From Fimbriimonadaceae bacterium (GTDB lineage: Bacteria > Armatimonadota > Fimbriimonadia > Fimbriimonadales > Fimbriimonadaceae): a stretch of DNA of 7,057 nt. The stretch is from contig JADLGZ010000033.1 of the NCBI GenBank assembly GCA_020849075.1, positions 1 to 7,057 on the forward strand, in the 5' to 3' direction. Below, piece after piece: positions 1 to 6,699 of this stretch; the stretch's first letter is position 1; every line of letters begins with the position of its first letter. A program made the position numbers and the translations under genes. Below the pieces are notes generated by a model. That model was not told where the DNA came from and made no database searches. It saw only the letters and a program-made list of their open reading frames with translations.

Positions 1-2095
1 CGCCCGTCGCAACGGGTGGCGCATTGCTACTACTGACGGCCACAGTCAGCGTCGCCGAGTTTGAATCTTGATCGGCATCGTCAAAGTTGTAAGTGAGACC
101 GGCCGTTCCCGATGTCCCGGTGGGCGTGTAGGGGTAGCTACCGTCATTGCCAAGGCTAAACGAACCCGGCCCCGACTGGCTCACTACGGTGGCATTCTGC
201 TTGACCTCGCCCGAATCATTGGTAAGGACATTGCCATTGATTGGGGTGGCATCGTCGGTAGAGTTGGCATCATTGTTCGCCACCGGCGCTAGCCACGGTT
301 CGGGGGACCAATCAATGCCCCGGTAGGAGGCCGTAGACCCAGCAGCCCCCGCCACCGTCGCTTCTACGGTGAACGCAGAACCCGTGTCAACTACTTTCAA
401 AACGTTGTTGTTTGCACTGTTCCCTGTCCCGCCGGTCGTGATGTAAAGGCGTGGCTCCGGCGAAGCATTGCGAACTAGATGCAGAGACCGAGCATAAACG
501 CCTCCGATCGCAGCTGAATTCAGCGCATAGGCGAAAGACCATGAACTACCGTCACTCGTGTATTTCCGGAGGACGGAAGTTCCCGACCCAGTTGAAGAGC
601 TGTCAAGCAACACATAAAGCGTCCGTGGGTTATCAAACGCAAAATCTTGGCAGTTGCTGAGGCCCGCCAGAGCGCCTATTGACGCGGAGGTAGCCGTACC
701 GGAAGGTAACGTTGGATAGGCGTTGATCGCCGAACTGCCGCTCCAGTACAGGCGATTATTGAAAATATTGAGAACGCGGGCATTGGAACCAGATACGATC
801 GATACGGTTGCCGGAGTCGATAAGTTTACTTGGGTACCCGCGTTGGAAAAGTACGCCGTTATGGAGTTGAACGCAGTAGCGGATCGATTTTGTGTTGTCG
901 CGCTGAAATTTCTAAAAGAGGCCGAATGATCCCCGCTAACCCAAGCCAAGGTGCGCTGGGTGGTTGACGCGTTCGCGGTATCTACTCCAGGTTGCGCATT
1001 GTATCCAAAGTACAAGACTTCGGACCCCTCAAGAGTTCGTTTCAAGTAATCACTGAAAGCATAATTGCCCAATGCCGCCGCTCTGCTGCCTGCCGGCCCC
1101 GCGGACAACTGGATGAGATCACTTGGAAACTGATTACTTCCGTCTGGATCGAGGGCTACGATTGCCGAATTGGCGGCGAGGCCTGAGCCCAAGCCAAGAG
1201 TACCAACACTACTGACACGAGTCGCCCACAGTGAGCGGCGAGTCCTCGGTTGAACATAGAAAAACTGGGTGCCAGGGTGGTTTGAGGAGGAGAAATCCTG
1301 TCCTCTCGGCTCACCTAGGATCGTGGTACTTGAGCTTGCGCCAATGTCCGGAAGAAACTGATTCGACAGGGAGTCTCCGCCCGGGTCACTAATGAAGGCG
1401 ATAACCTTCACACTCTGATTGATGGTCCCCAACAACCCCAAAGGAATCTTGAGCTCCAAGCCTGTATTACTCAGAGCCGGGACTTGACCATTCGCCGAGC
1501 CCCCACTGACCCCCAGCGTATTGGTGTTATTGATCGCGGCTTCCACGCCAAACATGCCAGAACCGACGGCCCAAGTGCCCGATCCTCCGTCAACCGTACT
1601 ACTCCCCACGTACTGCTTGAGTCCCCCGGTACCGGTCGGAAGATTTTCGTAGTCCAAATAAAGGGTTGAACCCGATATGTTAAAAACGAAGGCATGGTCT
1701 GCGGCGAAGCCACTTTCAAAAGTCAGCCCGTTAGGCCCGCCCGAGTCGCCGAGCCTCAGCAAGGAGGCAAGGTTTGGGTCATTATCGCCCCTTAGGTGAT
1801 TCTGACCGGACCCAGAATCCGTGTCCAGAAAGACAAAGAGCTTGTTTCCGACAGCTTGCAAATTGCCATTGAGAAATAGATTAAGATTGCCCCCGCCAAT
1901 GTAGCTGTAGGCAGCATCCAATTCGCTCTGGTTATCGCCGTATTCGGTCTGCACGGTCTGCCAGACCCGGGGGAAGCCGTATAAATAGTCTCTCGTACCA
2001 TCTACGGTGACCGCTTGACCGTATCCGATCGTCGCGCCTCCCACCACAGCCATGCTCAGCATTGAGCGAACGAACAAACTCGAAGTCCTCTTCAT
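1..2095 (-). CDS. Large secreted multidomain surface protein, C-terminus beyond left edge
   Basis: The frame is open from ATG at 2095-2093 to the window edge (698 codons, no stop), so the protein is partial. Residues 1-27 look like a Sec signal peptide (basic MKR start, hydrophobic stretch, likely cleavage after GYG at 26 or nearby). Residues about 28-281 begin with VDGTRDYLYG and contain NKLFVFLDT and GLTFESGFAADHAF; this resembles a secreted module I associate with PEP-CTERM-type and other exported proteins. Residues about 290-600 resemble a beta-propeller-like secreted family, ending YRGIDWSPEP. Residues 604-690 look like a cadherin/Ig-like repeat of the Big_9/tandem-95 type (PVANND, then GNVLTNDSG, then DGSYPYTP), and a further repeat seems to begin at APPVATG. 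It has one cysteine (482). Function is unknown; an extracellular or cell-surface structural or adhesive role is inference. It is divergent from the flagellar operon and need not be related to it. An anchor such as PEP-CTERM would lie outside the window. Confidence 0.85.
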   Translation of the reverse strand, partial: MKRTSSLFVRSMLSMAVVGGATIGYGQAVTVDGTRDYLYGFPRVWQTVQTEYGDNQSELDAAYSYIGGGNLNLFLNGNLQAVGNKLFVFLDTDSGSGQNHLRGDNDPNLASLLRLGDSGGPNGLTFESGFAADHAFVFNISGSTLYLDYENLPTGTGGLKQYVGSSTVDGGSGTWAVGSGMFGVEAAINNTNTLGVSGGSANGQVPALSNTGLELKIPLGLLGTINQSVKVIAFISDPGGDSLSNQFLPDIGASSSTTILGEPRGQDFSSSNHPGTQFFYVQPRTRRSLWATRVSSVGTLGLGSGLAANSAIVALDPDGSNQFPSDLIQLSAGPAGSRAAALGNYAFSDYLKRTLEGSEVLYFGYNAQPGVDTANASTTQRTLAWVSGDHSASFRNFSATTQNRSATAFNSITAYFSNAGTQVNLSTPATVSIVSGSNARVLNIFNNRLYWSGSSAINAYPTLPSGTATSASIGALAGLSNCQDFAFDNPRTLYVLLDSSSTGSGTSVLRKYTSDGSSWSFAYALNSAAIGGVYARSLHLVRNASPEPRLYITTGGTGNSANNNVLKVVDTGSAFTVEATVAGAAGSTASYRGIDWSPEPWLAPVANNDANSTDDATPINGNVLTNDSGEVKQNATVVSQSGPGSFSLGNDGSYPYTPTGTSGTAGLTYNFDDADQDSNSATLTVAVSSSNAPPVATG

Positions 2096-2138
2096 CAATC
2101 CCCAACAACACTCAACAATGAGCGCGTCCTAACAATTC

Positions 2139-2167
2139 ATATTAGCCTATATTTCTGCGATTGCCAC
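2139..2167 (-). promoter_or_regulatory. Candidate sigma-70-type promoter for the divergent surface-protein gene
   Basis: On the - strand, GTGGCA (2167-2162, four of six matches to TTGACA) is followed after 17 bases by TAATAT (2144-2139, four of six matches to TATAAT). This would start transcription near 2132 and leave a leader of roughly 35-40 bases before the ATG at 2095. The spacing is ideal but both hexamers are imperfect and the surroundings are AT-rich, so this is a by-eye candidate only. Confidence 0.3.
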
Positions 2168-2267
2168 CAAGTCGGGTTTTAGGAAACTGCACCGGGCGAT
2201 ATAACTAGTAGTTTTGCTCGTTAAAAGAGCCGGTATTGCATGGAAAATCGCGAACCTGAAGCAGAGT

Positions 2268-2286
2268 GTTAGGTTTCCGCCCTAAC
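2268..2286. repeat. Short perfect inverted repeat in the flgF leader
   Basis: GTTAGG (2268-2273) and CCTAAC (2281-2286) are perfect reverse complements separated by seven bases, 34 bases upstream of the flgF ATG. A further CCTAAC occurs at 2128-2133 near the opposite gene. It could be an operator for a dimeric regulator, a small leader hairpin, or chance; a six-base stem without a T-run is too weak for a terminator. Confidence 0.3.
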
Positions 2287-2320
2287 CCCCGCAAAACCAC
2301 CTGCCGACAACAGACTTGGG

Positions 2321-3043
2321 ATGAATCGCGGTCTTTATACAGCGGCGAGCGGAATGAGTTCCAGCCAAGTTTGGTTGGATACCGTCGCCAACAACCTCGC
2401 GAACGCCAGTGCAACTGGCTACAAGCGGGATGAAGTTGAGTTCGAAGAGAGCCTGCTACGCGAATTACGAAGCAATGGCGGTCGAGGCAAGGTCGTCGGC
2501 GACATGCAGAGCGGCCCCCTAGTCAGCAAGATCACGACAAGCTTCGAGCGCGGTAGCACGATTGCCACCGGCAATGGCCTAGATGTGGCCATTGAGACTC
2601 CCACTGGAATGTTCGCCATTGAAACCAAGGGGGGACCTAAGTACAGTCGCGCCGGCTCGTTCACGCTCAATCAGAACCGCGAACTCACCGACCATGAAGG
2701 CCACCGGGTCTTGGACCAAGATCTTCGCCCCATTCGGATTGACGGAGACGGGTCGGTAAAGATTGGTCCTGATGGAACGGTGGAGCCGGGCCGACAGAAA
2801 GTCGGCGTGTTTAATGGCACCTTCGAAAAGGTCGGTTTGAATCTATTTTCTGCCCGTGGTCGGGTCTCGTTACAAGAAAACGCGATCCTGACGCCCGGTG
2901 CCCTTGAATCCTCCAATGTGAATGTCGTCGCCACGATGATCGAAATGATCCAAGTTCAACGCCTCTTCGAGATGGCCCAGAAGTCGGTTCAAAACCACGA
3001 CGAAACCACCGCCCAACTCATTAAGACCCTCAACCCTAACTAA
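2321..3043 (+). CDS. flgF: Flagellar proximal rod protein FlgF
   Basis: FlgF is an axial component of the flagellar rod, exported by the flagellar type III system and placed between FlgB/FlgC and FlgG. The protein has 240 residues (E. coli FlgF has about 250). The start MNRGLYTAASGM at residue 1 is the typical rod/hook N-terminus and fixes the ATG. Residues 19-36 (LDTVANNLANASATGYKR) carry the flagellar rod signature with the ANNLAN core. The central beta domain spans about residues 85-180 (DVAIETPTGMFAIET, then YSRAGSFTLN). The C-terminal helical domain is at about 195-238 (SSNVNVVATMIEMIQVQRLF), as in all rod and hook proteins. No signal peptide is present, as expected for type III export. 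No Shine-Dalgarno sequence is visible. It is first in the operon, and flgG follows after five bases. The choice of FlgF over another FlgG-like paralogue rests on order and length. Confidence 0.93.
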   Translation: MNRGLYTAASGMSSSQVWLDTVANNLANASATGYKRDEVEFEESLLRELRSNGGRGKVVGDMQSGPLVSKITTSFERGSTIATGNGLDVAIETPTGMFAIETKGGPKYSRAGSFTLNQNRELTDHEGHRVLDQDLRPIRIDGDGSVKIGPDGTVEPGRQKVGVFNGTFEKVGLNLFSARGRVSLQENAILTPGALESSNVNVVATMIEMIQVQRLFEMAQKSVQNHDETTAQLIKTLNPN

Positions 3044-3048
3044 AGCCT

Positions 3049-3837
3049 ATGATGCGCGCACTCATAACCGCCGGCACCGGAATGGTGGCCCAGCAAACGA
3101 ACCTTGACGTCATCGCCAACAACTTGGCGAACGTCAACACCACTGCGTTCAAAGCTCAACGTGCCGAGTTTCACGACTTGATGTACCAATCGCTTTCAAG
3201 CAGCGGAGCCGAACAGAGCGGCACCGTTAAGGCTCCGATGGCCAAGCAAGTCGGTCTTGGTACCATGTTTTCCGCTAACGCAAGCAACTTCACTCAAGGA
3301 GCGATGCTCTCGACTGGAAATCCATTTGACGTTGCGATTACGGGCGATGGGTTCTTCGCCGTGACCATTGGAGACGGAAGCACCGCCTACACCCGAGACG
3401 GGGCGATGAAGCGGACCAACGAAGGCACCTTGGTGACAAGTGACGGGTACGAAATCCAGCCTCAGATTACGGTGCCCGCCAATGCAACGGCCTTCAATAT
3501 TTCACCCAATGGAAATGTAACCGTCACGGTTCCGGGCGAAGATCAACCGCGCCTCCTCGGCACAATTCAACTTGCTCTGTTCCCTAATTCCAGCGGACTT
3601 ACCCGTATTGGACAAAACCTATATAAGGCCGGCGGCGCCAGCGGAGAGGCTGTCGTGGTTAACCCAACTGAAGATGGGGCCGGCACCTTGCAAAGCGGCT
3701 ACCTAGAGGGCGGCAATGTCTCGATCGTCGAAGAAATGGTCCGCATGATCACCGCCCAGCGAGCCTACGAAATCAACTCCAAGGCGATCCAAACCGCCGA
3801 CGACATGCTGAACGTGCTGAACCAACTGAAGCGATGA
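3049..3837 (+). CDS. flgG: Flagellar distal rod protein FlgG
   Basis: FlgG forms the distal rod, the shaft around which the P and L rings assemble. It has 262 residues (E. coli has 260). The start is a double ATG (3049-3054); the first gives MMRALITAGTGM, which best fits the family N-terminus. Residues 19-36 (LDVIANNLANVNTTAFKA) are the rod signature, and residues 37-72 (FHDLMYQ to QVGLG) match the FlgG-specific stretch that follows it. The central beta domain is at about 94-180 (DVAITGDGFFAV, YTRDGAM, TSDGYEIQP). Residues 212-223 (GTLQSGYLEGGN) lead into the C-terminal helix with MITAQRAYEINSKAIQTADDM. No signal peptide and no cysteine are present. No clear Shine-Dalgarno sequence precedes it, so re-initiation after flgF is likely. 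Its stop overlaps the flgA start (ATGA). Its central domain is also the apparent relative of the N-terminal part of FlgA downstream. Confidence 0.97.
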   Translation: MMRALITAGTGMVAQQTNLDVIANNLANVNTTAFKAQRAEFHDLMYQSLSSSGAEQSGTVKAPMAKQVGLGTMFSANASNFTQGAMLSTGNPFDVAITGDGFFAVTIGDGSTAYTRDGAMKRTNEGTLVTSDGYEIQPQITVPANATAFNISPNGNVTVTVPGEDQPRLLGTIQLALFPNSSGLTRIGQNLYKAGGASGEAVVVNPTEDGAGTLQSGYLEGGNVSIVEEMVRMITAQRAYEINSKAIQTADDMLNVLNQLKR

Positions 3838-4916
3838 ATAGCCTCCTTCTATCACTCTTGGTCGCAAGCGCACCGGTTCCCGTTAGCGTGGATGGAGAAG
3901 GCCTCCTCCGTTTTACGAGGGATGGCCGCACAGTCTACGCACGGTCGGCAGCGCTGACGGTTGTCCGAGGTCGCCTAGCGTTTCGAGATGCCTTTGTGCT
4001 CCCTACCATTGCCGTCTCGGATAGTTTCTCGGTATCCCGCGATGGGACCGTCATGGTCAATGGGAAGTCCGCCGGCCGCCTCGTACTGGCTAAGTTCGCC
4101 ATCGGAGTTGCTCTCACTGAGTCAGCCGGCTTCCTGACTTCGGCGTCGCGACCAGCGCTAGGTTATGCAGGCCAGGAAGGCTTTGGGTGGATTGCTGGTT
4201 CGAATTCGACAGTCGTCGCTTCGGCGACCGTTTCGTCGGCCCAAGTCGTGGTTCATGCCGAGTCCGTTGTAGACAGCAAGACTTACACTCTCGCCGATAT
4301 CGCCGATATTCGGCTACCTGAGGCCGTAAAGAACCAGGTTGGCACCGTCGTTATTGGCGATACTCCTCCCATCGGCATTGATCGGCGCGTAGATCGCGAA
4401 CGAATCATGGTTCGACTCCGCGTCAGTGGCTTCGACCCGACAACGTTCACCATTGAGGTACCCGATAGTGCGGTCGTTCGCCGTCCCAGCCAGCGCATTG
4501 AGCACGAAAGGTTGATTGCCGCTGCAACGGCATCGCTACGAAACCTTGTTGGGGCCCAAGCTCAGTTTAGCGATCTTAACCCTATGCCGCCCCTCATTGT
4601 TGGTCTGGGCGATATCGCCCTAAATGCCGTTAACCAAACGGTTAATCCGGGGAGAGCTAGCGTACGGATTGAAGTGCTCGTCAATGGGCAGATCGCTACG
4701 AGCCGGACCGTCCAACTCGCCATCAGTGGGGCAGCAACCCTGCCCAAGATCGGCGATATGGTCACCGTCAGGGCTCGCTCCGGTGGCGTCCGAGTGGCTT
4801 TCACCGCAAGAGTCACTGGTGTTAAAGGTCCGGGACAGATCGAAGTCACAACTCAAGAGGGCGAGAAGCTCACGGGCGTGATCGTTGAGCCTGGCGTTGT
4901 GGAGATTAACCTATGA
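3834..4916 (+). CDS. flgA: P-ring chaperone FlgA with an extra N-terminal FlgG-like domain
   Basis: FlgA is the periplasmic chaperone that binds FlgI before P-ring assembly. The protein has 360 residues against 219 in E. coli. Residues 1-13 form a short hydrophobic leader (MNSLLLSLLVASA) lacking a basic n-region residue, probably a signal peptide. Residues about 17-125 (GEGLLRFTRDGRTVYAR to GWIAGSN) do not look like FlgA; they align by eye with the central beta domain of FlgG. Canonical FlgA appears to start near residue 137: VVVHAESVVDSKTYTLADIA (SAF-like opening), GDTPPIGIDRRVDRE at 175-189, VPDSAVVRR at 209-217, and the C-terminal SAF/beta-clip domain at about 276-358 with KIGDMVTVRARSGGVRV and GEKLTGVIVEPGVVEI. 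The start overlaps the flgG stop (ATGA) and the stop overlaps the flgH start (ATGA), suggesting coupled translation. The FlgA assignment is strong; the FlgG-like domain is inference from alignment by eye. Confidence 0.9.
   Translation: MNSLLLSLLVASAPVPVSVDGEGLLRFTRDGRTVYARSAALTVVRGRLAFRDAFVLPTIAVSDSFSVSRDGTVMVNGKSAGRLVLAKFAIGVALTESAGFLTSASRPALGYAGQEGFGWIAGSNSTVVASATVSSAQVVVHAESVVDSKTYTLADIADIRLPEAVKNQVGTVVIGDTPPIGIDRRVDRERIMVRLRVSGFDPTTFTIEVPDSAVVRRPSQRIEHERLIAAATASLRNLVGAQAQFSDLNPMPPLIVGLGDIALNAVNQTVNPGRASVRIEVLVNGQIATSRTVQLAISGAATLPKIGDMVTVRARSGGVRVAFTARVTGVKGPGQIEVTTQEGEKLTGVIVEPGVVEINL
4901..4904 (+). promoter_or_regulatory. Shine-Dalgarno sequence for flgH
   Basis: GGAG lies eight bases before the ATG at 4913. 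It is the clearest ribosome-binding site in the operon, sits inside the end of flgA, and supports the chosen flgH start. Confidence 0.6.
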
Positions 4917-5521
4917 AGAAACTACTCCCCCTCATCATCGCCGTTGCGCCATTGGCCTACGGTCAGGACGTGATTGACAAGAATGCGCAAGGCGTAACTG
5001 GGTCCACCTGGGAAGATGGAAAGAACCCTCTGCTGGATCGAACCGCTCGTCGGGCTGGTGATCTCCTGACTATCTTGATCAGCGAAAGTAGCGTGGCCAG
5101 CTTCTCAGCTACGACGACCGCCAGCAAGACAAGCGACATGAGCGCGGTGCAGCAAGTCGTCAAGGGGCTTTTTGGATTCTTGGACCTTAATGGCACCAAG
5201 ACCGCCACCGGATCCAAGACCGATAACGGCACCGGCCAAACGAACCAGAATGGTTCACTACGGGCCAGGCTTACCGCTGAGGTACTCGCCGTGACACCCA
5301 ATGGCCACCTCATCATTGAGGGTACTCGCAAGATTGTTATCAATCGAGAGACCCAGCTGTTTAAGCTCACTGGCATCGTGCGGCGTGACGATATCACGCC
5401 CGATAATTCGGTGCTTAGCGAGTCCATTGCCCAAGCCGAGATACGGTTTGAGGGCAAAGGGCAGATTGCCAACAAGCAACGCCAAGGACTTCTCTCACAA
5501 CTTATGGACTGGCTATTCTAA
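4913..5521 (+). CDS. flgH: Flagellar L-ring protein FlgH, without lipobox cysteine
   Basis: FlgH forms the L ring, the bushing of the rod in the outer membrane. The protein has 202 residues, close to the shorter family members. Residues 1-17 (MKKLLPLIIAVAPLAYG) are a signal peptide with probable cleavage before Q18. Family motifs are clear: ARRAGDLLTILISES at 45-59, then a flexible Ser/Thr/Gly-rich stretch at about 60-115, LTAEVLAVTPNGHLIIEGTR at 120-139, and VRRDDITPDNSVLSESIAQA at 156-175. FlgH of Proteobacteria is a lipoprotein with an N-terminal acylated cysteine; here there is no cysteine anywhere, so it would be processed by signal peptidase I and anchored in some other way. A GGAG site eight bases upstream fixes the start. 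Its stop TAA shares a base with the flgI ATG. The presence of FlgH argues for an outer membrane. Confidence 0.95.
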   Translation: MKKLLPLIIAVAPLAYGQDVIDKNAQGVTGSTWEDGKNPLLDRTARRAGDLLTILISESSVASFSATTTASKTSDMSAVQQVVKGLFGFLDLNGTKTATGSKTDNGTGQTNQNGSLRARLTAEVLAVTPNGHLIIEGTRKIVINRETQLFKLTGIVRRDDITPDNSVLSESIAQAEIRFEGKGQIANKQRQGLLSQLMDWLF

Positions 5522-6699
5522 TGCTGAAGGAAACACTCTCACTATTAGCCTTTGGTCTTGCCATTGTCGGCATCGCCCAAACCGATCCCGCCAGCGGGGG
5601 CACCACCACTCCAGTTAAGTTCAGCAACGAGCAACAAGCACTCGACGCTGAACGAAACGGGATCCAAGTCCGGATCAAGGATGTGGGTCGCTTCCGAGGA
5701 GTCCGACGCAATCAATTGCTGGGATATGGCTTGATCGTTGGTCTTGAGGGCACCGGCGACTCGCGAAAGACGCCGTTTACCCAAACGCTCCTTGCCAACG
5801 CCATGAAGAGCTTTGGAACGATGATTGAACCAGGTTCAATGGAGGCCAAAAACATCGCGACGGTTGCGATCACGGCTGAGTTGCCCCCGTTTGCCAGCCC
5901 GGGAAACTCTATTGATATCACAGTTCAAAGCATCGGCGATGCCAAGAGCTTGCAAGGGGGCTACCTGCTGCAGGCCCCGCTCTTTGGGGCGAATGACAAG
6001 GAAAATGCCATCGCCGTTGCTCAGGGGGCGATCAGCATTGGCGGCTTCAACGTCTCGGCGGGTGGAAACAAGATTCAAAAGAACCATGTGAACGTTGGCC
6101 GAATCCCCGGTGGGGCTATCGTAGAGCGGGTCATCCCCTACCAACTCGTGTACAGCGGCAAGATGTTTGTCGAACTTGATGAAGGCGATCTAACTACGGC
6201 CAATCGTATTGCAACGCGCATCCGAGAGGTCAGGCCCGAATTCAATCCTGTCGCCATTGATGGCGGCACGATTCAGATCGATCTGCCTAATTCGCTCAGC
6301 CCCGTTCAAGCGATGAGCCTGATCGAGATGGTCGAGGTGAAAGTTGATATCCCAGCCATGGTCATCGTCAATGAGCGAACGGGCACGATCGCCATGGGAG
6401 CGAATGTCCGGCTCGGCCCGGCCGTTATCTCACAGGGTTCCCTCCAAATCATCATCGAAGAATTCAATGAGGTCAGCCAGCCCGGCCCCTTCTCCAATGG
6501 GCGAACTCGTGATGTCACGAACCAGAAAGTGGACGCAGTTGAAGACACGGCCCAAGTTGGACTCCTCAACCCGGTGACGACCATCGCCGACCTGGCGAGA
6601 GTTTTTCAGGCCCTCAAGGTAACCCCACGGGACGCCATTGCCATCTTGCAGGCCCTTAAAGAACAAGGTTCTCTAAAAGCGAGGTTAAAGATCCAATGA
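5521..6699 (+). CDS. flgI: Flagellar P-ring protein FlgI
   Basis: FlgI forms the P ring around the distal rod at the peptidoglycan layer after escort by FlgA. The protein has 392 residues, slightly longer than the 365 or so of E. coli. Residues 1-19 (MLKETLSLLAFGLAIVGIA) are a signal peptide. Residues 20-48 are a low-complexity linker that accounts for the extra length. Family motifs follow: RIKDVGRFRGVRRNQLLGYG at 51-70, LIVGLEGTGD at 71-80, ITAELPPFASPG at 117-128, GDAKSLQGGYLLQAPLFG at 139-156, VNVGRIPGGAIVER at 190-203, IVNERTGTIAMG at 282-293, and the C-terminal TTIADLARVFQALKVTPRD at 353-371. It contains no cysteine, unlike enterobacterial FlgI, which depends on a disulfide bond. It starts on the last base of the flgH stop (TAATG), and its stop overlaps the next start (ATGA). 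Confidence 0.97.
   Translation: MLKETLSLLAFGLAIVGIAQTDPASGGTTTPVKFSNEQQALDAERNGIQVRIKDVGRFRGVRRNQLLGYGLIVGLEGTGDSRKTPFTQTLLANAMKSFGTMIEPGSMEAKNIATVAITAELPPFASPGNSIDITVQSIGDAKSLQGGYLLQAPLFGANDKENAIAVAQGAISIGGFNVSAGGNKIQKNHVNVGRIPGGAIVERVIPYQLVYSGKMFVELDEGDLTTANRIATRIREVRPEFNPVAIDGGTIQIDLPNSLSPVQAMSLIEMVEVKVDIPAMVIVNERTGTIAMGANVRLGPAVISQGSLQIIIEEFNEVSQPGPFSNGRTRDVTNQKVDAVEDTAQVGLLNPVTTIADLARVFQALKVTPRDAIAILQALKEQGSLKARLKIQ
6681..6684 (+). promoter_or_regulatory. Possible Shine-Dalgarno sequence for the flgJ-type gene
   Basis: GAGG lies 11 bases before the ATG at 6696, inside the end of flgI. The spacing is rather long, and translation may instead rely on coupling through the ATGA overlap. Confidence 0.3.

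Larger units (their letters stand above)
2096..2320. other. Divergent intergenic region between surface-protein gene and flgF
   Basis: These 225 bases separate two divergent starts and must contain the promoters for both sides unless flgF is transcribed from within the opposite gene. On the + strand TATAAC at 2200-2205 could be a -10 box, but no good -35 lies 16-18 bases upstream. No Shine-Dalgarno sequence precedes flgF: the bases just before its ATG are ACTTGGG. The - strand gene has only GGGGA close to its ATG. I see no tRNA, no small gene with family character and no strong terminator here. Confidence 0.6.

Noticed and set aside
68..1186. Several short + strand open frames in the first 1.2 kb
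   Set aside because: They overlap the continuous 698-codon - strand frame, which has a signal peptide and recognisable domains; the short frames have none.
2200..2205. TATAAC as a -10 box for flgF
   Set aside because: The -10 alone is good, but the bases 16-18 upstream (TTTTAG region) do not resemble a -35, so I mention it only in the intergenic entry.
2229..2236. GCCGGTAT resembling the -10 element of a flagellar sigma-28 (FliA) promoter
   Set aside because: Six of eight positions match GCCGATAA, but no convincing TAAA-type -35 lies at the required distance; the nearest similar sequence (AGTAGTTT at 2207-2214) is poor and three bases too far away.
2161..2241. Sigma-54 promoter ahead of flgF, as used by many flagellar rod genes
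   Set aside because: TTGCA at 2236-2240 resembles the -12 element, but no TGGCAC-like -24 element lies at the right distance.
4963..5475. Long open antisense frame of 170 codons opposite flgH
   Set aside because: It lies entirely within a clear flgH and its translation has no family character; it is a shadow of codon use in the real gene.
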